Positions 10,368 to 19,312 of a stretch of DNA of 64,000 bases are shown here, one piece after another (the stretch's first letter is position 1; each line of letters begins with the position of its first letter). This DNA is from Roseibium aestuarii (GTDB lineage Bacteria > Pseudomonadota > Alphaproteobacteria > Rhizobiales > Stappiaceae). The position numbers and the translations under genes were made by a program. The stretch covers positions 434,001 to 498,000 of the forward strand of contig NZ_VORA01000001.1 of NCBI RefSeq assembly GCF_008477545.1, read 5' to 3'. The notes beneath the pieces were generated by a model that was not told the origin of the DNA, did not search any database, and saw nothing but the letters and a program-made list of their open reading frames with translations.

Positions 10368-10847
10368 TCAGAGAGCTTCGAGAATGGCGGCGGCACCCGT
10401 TGCGGTGGCGGTGCCGGGGGTTTCCTCGACGCTCAGGAAGGTGACTTCACCGTCCTTGGCGATCAGGGCGAAACGCTGGGCGCGGGTGGAGCCGAAGATC
10501 GGTGCGTCCAGACCCAGGCCGATGGCCTTGATGAAGTCGGCTGCCGGATCGGACAGGAAGGTGATGGCATCGGCCTTGGAGGCCTTGCACCAGGCGTCCA
10601 TCACGAAGAGGTCGTTGGCGGCGATCACGGCGATGGTGTCAACGCCCTTGCCCTTGATCGTGTCGGCATGTTCCACGAAGCCCGGCAGGTGGTTCATGTG
10701 ACAGGTCGGGGTGAAGGCCCCCGGAACGCCGAAGAGAACGACGGTCTTGCCGGCGAACACGTCCGCCGTGGTCAGTTCCGCGGGGCCGTCTGCGGTCTTG
10801 GTCTTGAAGGTCGCCTGCGGCAGCTTGTCGCCTACCTTGATGGTCAT
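10368..10847 (-). CDS. Peroxiredoxin (Prx5-like, redoxin domain)
   Basis: A 159-residue thiol peroxidase. The catalytic motif GVPGAFTPTCHMNHLPGF places the peroxidatic Cys at residue 49, and a second Cys (residue 87, DAWCKASK) is in the position used by atypical 2-Cys Prx5 enzymes. Such enzymes reduce H2O2 and organic peroxides with glutaredoxin or thioredoxin. AGGAGA lies 8 bp upstream of the ATG. The upstream region holds an 8-bp inverted repeat (10882-10913) that could be an operator. Confidence 0.94.
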   Translation of the reverse strand: MTIKVGDKLPQATFKTKTADGPAELTTADVFAGKTVVLFGVPGAFTPTCHMNHLPGFVEHADTIKGKGVDTIAVIAANDLFVMDAWCKASKADAITFLSDPAADFIKAIGLGLDAPIFGSTRAQRFALIAKDGEVTFLSVEETPGTATATGAAAILEAL

Positions 10848-10881
10848 TCGCCTGTCTCCTGGTTGCTCGCGAAATGTATCA

Positions 10882-10913
10882 GGAACATCTCCAGCGATGA
10901 CATAGGATGTTCC
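10882..10913. promoter_or_regulatory. Inverted repeat in the peroxiredoxin promoter region
   Basis: GGAACATC (10882-10889) and GATGTTCC (10906-10913) are perfect inverted repeats separated by 16 bp, 35-66 bp upstream of the peroxiredoxin start. The arm size and 24-bp centre spacing suit a dimeric regulator, but I cannot name it. Confidence 0.35.
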
Positions 10914-10992
10914 CTCCGATCCGTCGAGGTGTGACGCGACCGGTCGGTGAAAAATCCCTCACGCAACTGGGAGTATCAGCAGGCGGGACGCC

Positions 10993-11925
10993 TCAGGGTG
11001 CGCGGGAGAGGTCTCCGGCCTCCAGCACATGCAGGCTCTCCAGACCTCCGTCGGCGGTGCTGAGCACCAGCCGGAGCCGGGTTCCGCCGTCATCGGTCTT
11101 GGCCAGCCCGCGCAAGGGAAGGGACCAGGCCGCTGCCAAGCCGCTCGGCGCGGTGATCCGCTCGGGAAGCCGGTTGAAGGACCCTTCCGGCCCCTCGACG
11201 AAGAGGTCGAGGACATCCGTATCTCCCTCCCGCGTCAGGCCGATCAGCAGGGACTTGCCGTCTTCGGAAAGATCGAGCCTGTAGGCTCCCTCCGCCTCCT
11301 CGGCAGGAATGGGTTTCGGCACTCCCGCAAGATCCCTGCGGATCAGCAGGCTGCTCACCTTGTCCGCCCTCTCGTCGGGGGCAAGCGCCAGCTCCAGCAC
11401 GTCGTCGCGGGGCACGCAGATGTCCTTGCAGACCCCGTAGGTCGCCTGGATCCTCAGCTCCACGGGCTGCGCGGGATTCACCGGCACCACTCGAAGCGGC
11501 AAGGTGATTCCGCCATGGTAGACCGCGCTCACCGAATAGCCGTCATCCTCGCGCTCGGGCACAGGATAGAGCACCTCGGCCGCGCGCAGGTTGGTGGAAC
11601 CGGAAAAATCGAAGAGCGGCGGAATGCCCGCATCCCCCGGAAAGCGCCAGTAGGTGTGCCAGCCCGTCTCGAGTGCCAGCTCGATCCCGGCAAGATAGGC
11701 TCCCTGCTCCAGCGGTCCCTCGGAAATGAGACGGGCCGACCCGCCGAGCCCGAGAGCCGCCGTCGACCCTGCGGCCCGCGCATCCGTCGCAAGCGGCAAG
11801 GCGCCACCGAACACAAGCGCGGCGCCGAGCGATGCTGCCAGAGAAAGGCGCAGGGGGAGGCCTGTGGTCCGGCGCGATGCTTCGGACGATGCAGGGGGCA
11901 GGAAGCGAGGTTTGGGTCTGTTCAT
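10993..11925 (-). CDS. DsbD alpha-domain (N-terminal) family periplasmic protein
   Basis: A 310-residue secreted protein. It has a long signal peptide (hydrophobic core near residues 27-48, cleavage around DARAAG) and an immunoglobulin-like DsbD alpha domain with the redox pair in ATYGVCKDICVPRDD, which matches the conserved spacing of the DsbD periplasmic domain. It lacks the membrane and thioredoxin domains of full DsbD, so it is probably a stand-alone periplasmic thiol carrier, perhaps partnered by a separate CcdA-type protein. Stand-alone forms are frequent in alphaproteobacteria. Its partner is not in this window. Confidence 0.85.
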   Translation of the reverse strand: MNRPKPRFLPPASSEASRRTTGLPLRLSLAASLGAALVFGGALPLATDARAAGSTAALGLGGSARLISEGPLEQGAYLAGIELALETGWHTYWRFPGDAGIPPLFDFSGSTNLRAAEVLYPVPEREDDGYSVSAVYHGGITLPLRVVPVNPAQPVELRIQATYGVCKDICVPRDDVLELALAPDERADKVSSLLIRRDLAGVPKPIPAEEAEGAYRLDLSEDGKSLLIGLTREGDTDVLDLFVEGPEGSFNRLPERITAPSGLAAAWSLPLRGLAKTDDGGTRLRLVLSTADGGLESLHVLEAGDLSRAP

Positions 11926-12188
11926 GGGCGTAAGCTAGGGCCTGAAGGCGACCCGGTCATCCTCCGGTCGCGCACACGAGGGTCATAATCCCGTGAAGGT
12001 GACCGGTGATGGCGGCGAATTTGTGCCCGACGGGTAAAAGCGCAACCCTTCCCGGCGCTTGCCGTTAACAATCGCGGCAAGACAGGCTAGTCTGCCGTCT
12101 CGGCATCCGGGTCGCCTTCGGGGACTGGCTTGCCGGGAGTGCCGGATTCTCCGGCATTCCCGAACCTCTTGCGCGGGGACACGTCGCC

Positions 12189-12770
12189 ATGACCGATTCG
12201 CTCGAAGGACAGTTTCTGATCGCCATGCCCAACATGGAGGATGGCAGGTTCGAGCATTCGGTGATCTACATCTGCTCCCACACCGAACAGGGGGCCATGG
12301 GTCTGGTCATCAACCAGGTGGCGCGTCATCTCAGCCTCGAAGGCCTGCTCATCCAGCTCAACATCCTGCGGGACGATCCGGGCATCCAGGTGCCGCATCG
12401 CCTGCGCGAGATGAGCGTGCACAAGGGTGGTCCGGTGGAGGTGGAGCGTGGCTTCGTCCTGCACAGCGACGACTATGTGCTCGATCGCTCCACCCTGCAG
12501 ATCCGCGATGGCATCTGCCTCACGGCCACGCTGGAGATCCTCAAGGCCATGGCGGAAGGCGGCGGGCCGCGTCAGGCCATGCTGGCACTGGGCTATTCCG
12601 GCTGGGCGCCGGGGCAGCTGGAAGCGGAAATTCAGGCGAATGGCTGGATCACCGGACCGGCGGACAAGGCCCTGGTCTTCGACGGAGCGACCGACAACAA
12701 GTGGCACCGCGCGCTCCAGTCCATCGGCATTGATCCGGCCATGCTCTTCGGCGAGGCCGGCCACGCCTGA
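12189..12770 (+). CDS. YqgE/AlgH family protein (UPF0301)
   Basis: A 193-residue soluble protein with the full YqgE pattern: GQFLIAMPNMEDGRFEHSVIYIC at the start, GAMGLVINQ, KGGPVEVERGFVLH, and ALGYSGWAPGQLEAEI. The family is widespread; AlgH in Pseudomonas affects alginate regulation, but the biochemical activity is unknown. It is divergent from the DsbD-like gene with a 263-bp gap between them, in which I see no further gene. Confidence 0.93.
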   Translation: MTDSLEGQFLIAMPNMEDGRFEHSVIYICSHTEQGAMGLVINQVARHLSLEGLLIQLNILRDDPGIQVPHRLREMSVHKGGPVEVERGFVLHSDDYVLDRSTLQIRDGICLTATLEILKAMAEGGGPRQAMLALGYSGWAPGQLEAEIQANGWITGPADKALVFDGATDNKWHRALQSIGIDPAMLFGEAGHA

Positions 12771-12842
12771 GCCCTTGCCGTCCGGCCGGGCTTGACCTTT
12801 CCCGACATGGAAAAAATCCGGGTTAAATCCTGTCCCGGACAA

Positions 12843-12861
12843 CGGAAGTATGTTACTTCCG
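12843..12861. promoter_or_regulatory. Inverted repeat upstream of thrC
   Basis: CGGAAGTA and TACTTCCG flank a 3-nt centre, 67-85 bp upstream of the thrC start, just after a TTGACC -35-like element near 12792. It could be an operator or a leader hairpin. No threonine-rich leader peptide is visible here. Confidence 0.35.
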
Positions 12862-12927
12862 GCTAAAGACGGCGGCGCCCGCGGGCAGCCGCAAAAGAAC
12901 TGGCAGGAAACGCGGAGGCGGTTTGCG

Positions 12928-14334
12928 GTGAAGTATCTTAGTACGCGTGGCGAGGCTCCTGTACTCGGATTTTGCGATGTGCTCCTCCAGGGTCTGGCCC
13001 GCGATGGCGGCCTGTATCTGCCGGAAACCTGGCCGCAGCTTTCCGAAGAGACCATCGCCTCCTTCGCCGGCAAGCCCTATCAGGATGTCGCCTTCGCGGT
13101 GATCAAGCCTTTCGTCGACGGCGAGATTTCCGATGCCGACCTGAAGCGCATGATCGACGAGGCCTATGCCGGCTTCCGCCACGCGGCCGTCACGCCGCTG
13201 GTGCAGATCGCGCCCAACCGCTTCGTGCTGGAGCTCTTCCACGGTCCGACGCTCGCGTTCAAGGACGTGGCCATGCAGCTGCTCGGCCGCCTGATGGATC
13301 ATGTGCTGGAACAGCGCGGCATGCGGGCGACGATCGTCGGCGCCACGTCCGGGGACACCGGTGGTGCTGCCATCGAGGCCTTCCGCGGCCGGTCCCGCAC
13401 CGATGTCTTCATTCTCTTCCCCGACGGGCGCGTGTCGCCGGTCCAGCGTCGCCAGATGACGACGCCGACGGAGGACAACGTCCACGCCCTCGCGCTGACC
13501 GGCAATTTCGATGACTGCCAGTCCATCGTGAAGGGCATGTTCAACAACTTCGCCTTCCGCGACCGGGTGGGGCTCTCCGGGGTCAATTCCATCAACTGGG
13601 CGCGCATTCTGGCGCAGATCGTCTATTACTTCGTCTCCGCCGCCGCACTCGGCAGCCCGGCGCGCAAGGTCAGCTTCACCGTGCCGACCGGCAATTTCGG
13701 CGATATCTTCGCCGGCTACGCGGCCATGAAGATGGGCCTTCCGGTCGAGAAGCTGGTGGTCGCCACCAATGTGAACGACATTCTGGCGCGCACCCTCGAC
13801 ACCGGCCGCTACGAGATGCGCGGCGTGACCGCCACCACGGCGCCGTCCATGGACATCCAGATCTCGTCCAATTTCGAGCGTCTGCTGTGGGAAGCCACCG
13901 GGCGTGATTCCGATGCGGTGCGTCGCATGATGAACCAGCTCGGTCAATCTGGCTCCTTCACCATCGAGGATGCAGCCCTGGCCGAGATCCGCTCGTCCTT
14001 CGCGGCCGGGCGCTGCGACGAGGCGCAGACGGCGGCGACCATCGACGAGACCCTCAAGGGAAGCGGCTATTTGCTTGATCCGCACACCGCGATCGGCGTG
14101 CATGTGGCCGCAGACCATGACGATGGCGCCGTGCCGATGATCATTCTGGGCACCGCCCATCCGGCCAAGTTCCCTGATGCAGTGGAAGCGGCTTGCGGCC
14201 ATCGGCCGGAGCTGCCGCCGGAACTGCAGCCGATGATGTCGGCCGACGAGCGGTTGAGCGTCCTGGCTGCGGAACAGGGGGCGGTCGAAGGATTTATCGA
14301 GGATCACGCAAGGGCGGTCCGGAGCGGAGTGTAG
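12928..14334 (+). CDS. thrC: Threonine synthase
   Basis: A 468-residue PLP enzyme converting O-phosphohomoserine to threonine. The N-terminus MKYLSTRGEAPVLGF and ARDGGLYLPETWP are typical. The PLP lysine is in GPTLAFKDVAMQ (Lys112), and the phosphate-binding GATSGDTGGAA segment is intact. GTG 12928 follows GCGGAGGCGG at good distance; the frame runs 26 codons further upstream with no conserved sequence. It ends 2 bp before the M16 protease ATG. thrB lies 6 kb away on the other strand. Confidence 0.95.
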   Translation: MKYLSTRGEAPVLGFCDVLLQGLARDGGLYLPETWPQLSEETIASFAGKPYQDVAFAVIKPFVDGEISDADLKRMIDEAYAGFRHAAVTPLVQIAPNRFVLELFHGPTLAFKDVAMQLLGRLMDHVLEQRGMRATIVGATSGDTGGAAIEAFRGRSRTDVFILFPDGRVSPVQRRQMTTPTEDNVHALALTGNFDDCQSIVKGMFNNFAFRDRVGLSGVNSINWARILAQIVYYFVSAAALGSPARKVSFTVPTGNFGDIFAGYAAMKMGLPVEKLVVATNVNDILARTLDTGRYEMRGVTATTAPSMDIQISSNFERLLWEATGRDSDAVRRMMNQLGQSGSFTIEDAALAEIRSSFAAGRCDEAQTAATIDETLKGSGYLLDPHTAIGVHVAADHDDGAVPMIILGTAHPAKFPDAVEAACGHRPELPPELQPMMSADERLSVLAAEQGAVEGFIEDHARAVRSGV

Positions 14335-14336
14335 TC

Positions 14337-15626
14337 ATGCAGGTGCGCACGACCAAGATTGCAAATGGCATGACGGTCGTCACCGACCGCATGCCTTCCC
14401 TGAAAACCGCAGCTCTCGGCGTGTGGGTTCGGACCGGGTCTCGCAACGAGGCGATCGACCAGAACGGCATCACCCATCTGCTCGAGCACATGGCCTTCAA
14501 GGGCACGGCGACCCGCACCGCCCGGCAGATCGCCGAGGAGATCGAGGCCGTCGGCGGTGAGCTCAACGCCTCCACCTCCATCGAGCACACCAACTATTAC
14601 GCCCGCGTTCTGGCCGAAGATGTACCGCTCGCCGTCGACCTCCTGGCGGATATTCTCCAGAATTCCACCTGCGACGAGGAAGAGCTGCGCCGAGAGAAGC
14701 AGGTGATCCTGCAGGAAATCGGTGCGGCTCACGACAGTCCGGAGGATCAGGCCTTCGACCTGTTCCAGGCAGCCGCCTGGCCCGATCAGCCGCTCGGCCG
14801 GCCGATCCTCGGCACGCCGGAAACCGTCACCAGCTTCTCCGGCGATGCGCTGCGGACTTACATGGCCGAGCGCTATCGCGGTCCGGACATGGTGCTGGCC
14901 GCCGCCGGCGCCGTTGATCACGACGCCATCGTGGCCCTGGCGGAAGAGAAGTTCTGCAAGATCAGCGCGGAGCCGGCCATCAGCGAAGGCCTGGCCACCT
15001 ACCAGGGCGGCGAGCAACGCCTGCCCAAGGAGCTGATGGAAGCCCAGATCCTGATGGGCTTCCCCGGCCAGCCGTACAAGTCCAGGGACTATTATGCCAT
15101 CCAGATCCTGGCCTCGATCCTGGGCGGCGGCATGTCCTCGCGCCTCTTCCAGGAAGTGCGCGAGCGCCTGGGTCTCTGCTACGCCATCTACACGTTCCAC
15201 TGGGCCTTCTCCGACACCGGTCTCTTCGGTCTTCATGCGGCGACCAGCGAGAACGAGATCGCCGCGCTGATGCCGGTGATCCTCAAGGAACTGCGTCAGG
15301 CAGGCGAGACCATCACCGAGGAAGAAGTGGCCCGATCCCGCGCCCAGATCCGCGCCGGCTTGATGATGGCGCTGGAAAGCCCCGCCGCCCGCGCCGGTCA
15401 GATCGCCCGCCAGATTCTGGTCCACGGCCGGGTGCTCACCCTCGAGGAAGTCTCCGACAAGATCGCCGCCGTTACCGCCGCCGACATTCGCCGCGTGGCC
15501 AACGAGACCTTCCTCGGCAGTCGCCCGACCCTGTGCGGCGTCGGTCCGGTCTCTGCATTGATGAGCAGCGATGACATTGCCGCCGCTCTGGCGCATTCTG
15601 AAGCCCTGAAGGTTGCCGGCATGTAG
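14337..15626 (+). CDS. M16 family metallopeptidase (processing-peptidase-like)
   Basis: A 429-residue zinc protease related to the beta subunit of the mitochondrial processing peptidase. The inverted zinc motif HLLEHMAFKG (His47, Glu50, His51) is intact, with the distal Glu region EEELRREKQVILQEI, and a second degenerate M16 half follows with the GGGMSSRLFQEVRE loop. Alphaproteobacterial homologues next to thrC are usual (thrC-pitrilysin order). The substrate is unknown. It starts 2 bp after the thrC stop, so the two are probably co-transcribed. Confidence 0.93.
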   Translation: MQVRTTKIANGMTVVTDRMPSLKTAALGVWVRTGSRNEAIDQNGITHLLEHMAFKGTATRTARQIAEEIEAVGGELNASTSIEHTNYYARVLAEDVPLAVDLLADILQNSTCDEEELRREKQVILQEIGAAHDSPEDQAFDLFQAAAWPDQPLGRPILGTPETVTSFSGDALRTYMAERYRGPDMVLAAAGAVDHDAIVALAEEKFCKISAEPAISEGLATYQGGEQRLPKELMEAQILMGFPGQPYKSRDYYAIQILASILGGGMSSRLFQEVRERLGLCYAIYTFHWAFSDTGLFGLHAATSENEIAALMPVILKELRQAGETITEEEVARSRAQIRAGLMMALESPAARAGQIARQILVHGRVLTLEEVSDKIAAVTAADIRRVANETFLGSRPTLCGVGPVSALMSSDDIAAALAHSEALKVAGM

Positions 15627-15639
15627 GACGGGGTGGGGA

Positions 15640-16278
15640 ATGGTGTTTCTGCGATCGTTTCAGCCGCAGGAGGGCGAGCCGCGCATCGCCTCGCGCACCC
15701 ATTACCTGCGTCCCCCCGTGATGGGGGACTTCCCCGCCTGGGCGCGCCTGCGCGAGGACAGTCGCAATTTCCTTCAGCCGTGGGAACCGATCTGGCCCGC
15801 CGATGACCTGACCCGCGCCGCCTTTCGCCGCCGTCTGCGCCGCTATGCGGAAGAATGGCGCGACGGACGCACCCTGCCTCTCTTCCTGTTTCAGGCCGGC
15901 AGTGACCGGCTTCTGGGCGGACTGACCGTCTCCAACATCCGCCGGGGCGTGTCCCAGGCCGCCACGCTCGGCTACTGGATGGGCGCGCCCAATGCGGGGC
16001 AGGGGCACATGAGTGCCGGCGTGCGCCTGATCTTGCCGTATTGTTTCGATACGCTGGGTCTCAACCGGGTCGAGGCGGCCTGTCTGCCCAGCAACGGACC
16101 GTCCATCCATCTTCTGGAAAAGGCCGGCTTCCAGCGCGAGGGATATGCCCGCAACTATCTGTTGATCAATGGGCTCTGGCAGGACCATATTCTCTTTGCC
16201 TGCCAGCGCCAGGATCACCTGGATGCTCTCTCCAATCGGCCCTACTCTGTCGGGGGCAATCTGAAAGATATCTTGTGA
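15640..16278 (+). CDS. GNAT family N-acetyltransferase (RimJ-like)
   Basis: A 212-residue acetyltransferase. The GNAT fold is recognisable from LGYWMGAPNAGQGHMSAGVRL (acetyl-CoA binding motif A) and LNRVEAACLPSNGPSIHLLEKAGFQREGYARNY, as in RimJ/RimL ribosomal-protein acetylases. Homologues take protein N-termini or small amines, but the acceptor cannot be predicted. ATG 15640 has GGTGGGGA directly upstream; a TTG at 15613 is less likely. It follows the protease by 13 bp and precedes the GGDEF-EAL gene closely. Confidence 0.88.
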   Translation: MVFLRSFQPQEGEPRIASRTHYLRPPVMGDFPAWARLREDSRNFLQPWEPIWPADDLTRAAFRRRLRRYAEEWRDGRTLPLFLFQAGSDRLLGGLTVSNIRRGVSQAATLGYWMGAPNAGQGHMSAGVRLILPYCFDTLGLNRVEAACLPSNGPSIHLLEKAGFQREGYARNYLLINGLWQDHILFACQRQDHLDALSNRPYSVGGNLKDIL

Positions 16279-16308
16279 CATGTGCCCCAAACAAGTAGTC
16301 CTTCGCCC

Positions 16309-19215
16309 ATGTCTCGACTGATCCCGCAGGGCGCGAACCGCCTCCTTCTCACCGCTGTCGCAGGTCTCATGCTGCTGCTGGCCGGTCTGACCGCTGCCCG
16401 CGCGCTGGAGCCCATTCCCGTCCCCCTCGACGTGGAAGCCCTGGACCTGACCGACGCGGTCGAGATGCATGTGGAGGTGGGCTCGCGCCTGCAGGTCTCG
16501 ACGGCACCGGGCGCGGACGGCATCGTTCGCCGCATCGAAGTGTCGTCCCGCAACGGGGTCAATTCCAACTGGGCCGTCTTCGCGCTGGCCAACACCAGCG
16601 ACGAGCAGATCGACCGGCTTCTGGTCGCTCCCTTCTTCCAGCTGGTCGGCTCCCGCATGTTCTGGCCGGACCTCGGCTCGTCGCGCATCGCCTATCTGAC
16701 CCCCAGCCAGGGCATCGCGCCGGTGCGGGAAAAGAACCTTGAGGCCGATGTCTTCCGCATCACGCTGGATCCGGGCTCTGTCGTCACCTTCGTGGCGGAG
16801 CTGACCTCGCCCGAATTACCGCAGCTGCGCCTGTGGGAGCCGGACGTCTACAAGGAGACGCTGAACTCCTACACGCTCTATCGCGGCATCATCCTCGGCA
16901 TCTCCGGTCTTCTTGCGCTGTTCCTGACCATTCTCTTCGTGGTGAAGGGCACGGTGATGTTCCCGGCGACGGCCGCCCTGGCCTGGTCGGTTCTGGCCTA
17001 TCTCTGCATCGATTTCGGCTTCTGGAGCCGGGTGTTCGATCTGGTTCAGGGGCAGGACCAGCTTTACCGAGCCAGTGCGGAGGTGATGCTGGCGGCCAGC
17101 CTTATCATCTTCCTCTACGCCTATCTGAACCTCAATCGCTGGAACATTCACTACAGCCATCTGGCGCTGACGACCCTCGTCCTGCTGCTCGGGTTGCTGG
17201 GTGTGGCGGTTTGGGATCCGTCCGTCGCGGCCGGCATTGCGCGGCTGTCCCTGGGCGTCATCGGCGTGCTGGGCTTTGCCACCATCCTGGTGCTGGCCTT
17301 CAAGGGCTATGACCGGGCGATCATGCTCATTCCCACCTGGTTCCTGCTGATTACCTGGCTGATCGGTGCGGCCATGACGGTGACCGGCGCCCTTGCCAAT
17401 GACATCGTGCAGCCTGCCCTTGGGGGCGGACTGGTTCTGATCGTTCTCCTTATCGGCTTCACCGTGATGCAGCACGCCTTTGCCGGCGGGGCGATTGCCC
17501 AGGGGCTGATCTCGGACGTGGAGCGCCGGGCGCTGGCCATGACGGGCTCCGGCGACATCATCTGGGACTGGGATGTGGACCGGGACCGGATCTTCACCGG
17601 CAACGAGGTCGAAGACCTGCTCTCCCTGCGCCATGGCACTCTTGACGGTCCGGCCCGCGACTGGCTGGAAGTGCTGCACCCGCAGGACCGCGACCGGTTC
17701 CGCGCGACCCTCGATGCGGTCATCGACCAGCGGCGCGGCAAGATCTCGCAGAACTTCCGCCTGCGCGCCGAGGACGGCCACTTCCGCTGGTTCCGCCTGC
17801 GCGCCCGGCCCATCGTCGGCTCTGACGGAGAGGTGATCCGCTGCGTCGGCACCCTTCTCGACGTGACCGAGGAGCGCACCGCCGAGGAGCGCCTGCTCCA
17901 TGATGCTGTCCACGACAACCTGACCGGCCTCGCCAACCGCGAGATCTTCATGGATCGCCTGCGCTCGGCCATTGCCCGCACCAAGATGGACAATGCCGGC
18001 AAGCCGACCGTGCTCATCATCAATCTGGACCGCTTCAAACAGGTCAACGACAGCATCGGGCTGTCTGCCGGCGACAGCATCCTTCTGACGGTTGCGCGCC
18101 GCCTCAGCCGTCTGATCGGCCCGCAGGATGCGCTCTCCCGCCTCAGTGGCGACCAGTTCGGCCTGGTGCTCCTGTCGGAAAACGAACCGGACCGGATCGT
18201 CGCCCTGGCCGACAGCCTGCGCAAATCCGTGCGCGCGCCGATCACCTTCGGCGACCGCGAGATCTTCCTCACCTGTTCGGTCGGCATTGCGCTCTTCGAA
18301 GGCGAGAGCCAGTCGCTGGAGGATCTCGTCACCAATGCGGAGATCGCCATCAACCACGCCAAGCGCCTGGGCGGCGACCGGCAGGAGGTTTTCCGGCCGA
18401 TCCTGCGCCCGCTGGCGAAGAACGTGGTGGAACTGGAAAGCGAGCTGCGCGACGCGATCAAGACCCAGTCGCTCGGTGTCTATTTCCAGCCGATCATCCG
18501 CCTGCAGGACCAGAGCGTTGCGGGCTTCGAGGTGCTGGCCCGCTGGACCCACCCGAAGCGCGGCCGCATCGCGCCATCCGAGTTCATTCCGATTGCCGAG
18601 CAGTCCGGCCTGATCAACGAGCTGGGCACCTATATGCTGGACCGGGGCGCCCAGCAGCTTGCGCGCTGGCAGCGTGACTTCCCCTATCCGCACCCGCTCT
18701 TCGTCAGCATCAACCTGTCGTCGCGCCAGTTGCTGCGCCATGATCTGATCAACGAGGTGAAGGCGGTGCTCTCGCGCAATGCGCTGGCACAGGGCACGCT
18801 GAAGCTTGAGCTGACCGAAAGCATGGTCATGTCCAACCCGGAATATGCCGCCCGCGTTCTCGAGCGCCTGAAGGATCTGGGGGCGGGCCTGTCGCTGGAC
18901 GACTTCGGCACGGGCCATTCCTCGCTGGCCTATCTCCAGCGCTTCCCCTTCGACACGATCAAGATTGACCAGTCCTTCGTGAAGCCCGACGCCCGCGCCG
19001 TGCGTCCGGTGCTGCTGCGTTCCATCGTCGCCATGGGTCACGACCTGGGCATGTCCGTCGTGGCCGAAGGGGCCGAAAGCGAGGGCGATGCGCTGGAGCT
19101 GCTGCAGCTCGGCTGCGAATTCGCCCAGGGCTACCACTTTGGTCAGGCGATGGATGCGGACGAGGCGACCAAATATCTGAAGGTCGGCCTGAAGGCGCTT
19201 GAAGCGGCCGGCTGA
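16309..19215 (+). CDS. Membrane-bound PAS-GGDEF-EAL protein, probably a c-di-GMP phosphodiesterase
   Basis: A 968-residue sensor. In order: signal peptide (about 1-33), a periplasmic 7TMR-DISM-like beta domain (about 35-175), seven or so membrane spans (about 185-385), a PAS domain (about 400-515), GGDEF (about 525-690) and EAL (about 700-955). The GGDEF active site is degenerate (LSGDQF near residue 612), so cyclase activity is doubtful. The EAL domain reads EVL at residues 741-743, with DDFGTGHSSL and KIDQSFV intact, so hydrolysis of c-di-GMP is likely, possibly GTP-stimulated through the GGDEF domain. The start is uncertain: GTG 16282, nine codons earlier, is the alternative and neither has a strong ribosome binding site. 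Confidence 0.88.
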   Translation: MSRLIPQGANRLLLTAVAGLMLLLAGLTAARALEPIPVPLDVEALDLTDAVEMHVEVGSRLQVSTAPGADGIVRRIEVSSRNGVNSNWAVFALANTSDEQIDRLLVAPFFQLVGSRMFWPDLGSSRIAYLTPSQGIAPVREKNLEADVFRITLDPGSVVTFVAELTSPELPQLRLWEPDVYKETLNSYTLYRGIILGISGLLALFLTILFVVKGTVMFPATAALAWSVLAYLCIDFGFWSRVFDLVQGQDQLYRASAEVMLAASLIIFLYAYLNLNRWNIHYSHLALTTLVLLLGLLGVAVWDPSVAAGIARLSLGVIGVLGFATILVLAFKGYDRAIMLIPTWFLLITWLIGAAMTVTGALANDIVQPALGGGLVLIVLLIGFTVMQHAFAGGAIAQGLISDVERRALAMTGSGDIIWDWDVDRDRIFTGNEVEDLLSLRHGTLDGPARDWLEVLHPQDRDRFRATLDAVIDQRRGKISQNFRLRAEDGHFRWFRLRARPIVGSDGEVIRCVGTLLDVTEERTAEERLLHDAVHDNLTGLANREIFMDRLRSAIARTKMDNAGKPTVLIINLDRFKQVNDSIGLSAGDSILLTVARRLSRLIGPQDALSRLSGDQFGLVLLSENEPDRIVALADSLRKSVRAPITFGDREIFLTCSVGIALFEGESQSLEDLVTNAEIAINHAKRLGGDRQEVFRPILRPLAKNVVELESELRDAIKTQSLGVYFQPIIRLQDQSVAGFEVLARWTHPKRGRIAPSEFIPIAEQSGLINELGTYMLDRGAQQLARWQRDFPYPHPLFVSINLSSRQLLRHDLINEVKAVLSRNALAQGTLKLELTESMVMSNPEYAARVLERLKDLGAGLSLDDFGTGHSSLAYLQRFPFDTIKIDQSFVKPDARAVRPVLLRSIVAMGHDLGMSVVAEGAESEGDALELLQLGCEFAQGYHFGQAMDADEATKYLKVGLKALEAAG

Positions 19216-19245
19216 GCCTTTCCGACGCTGAAGATGAAGACAGAA

Positions 19246-19277
19246 AAAGCCCCGGCATTGGCGCGGGGCTTTTTTTC
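19246..19277. terminator. Bidirectional terminator
   Basis: AAAAAGCCCCGG pairs with GCGGGGCTTTTT-type sequence around a short loop, with A- and T-runs on either side, between the converging GGDEF-EAL and lipid kinase genes. Confidence 0.85.
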
Positions 19278-19312
19278 ATGGATCGGTCGAGGAAGAAGTC
19301 CCGTGCACCCCG

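Noticed and set aside
12850-12927. In-frame upstream start of thrC, examined as a threonine leader peptide
   Set aside because: The sequence has no Thr or Ile codon cluster and no terminator/antiterminator pair; it is only the 5' extension of the thrC frame.
16816-19137. 773-codon minus-strand open frame under the PAS-GGDEF-EAL gene
   Set aside because: Antisense shadow; the plus strand encodes clear EAL motifs in this interval.
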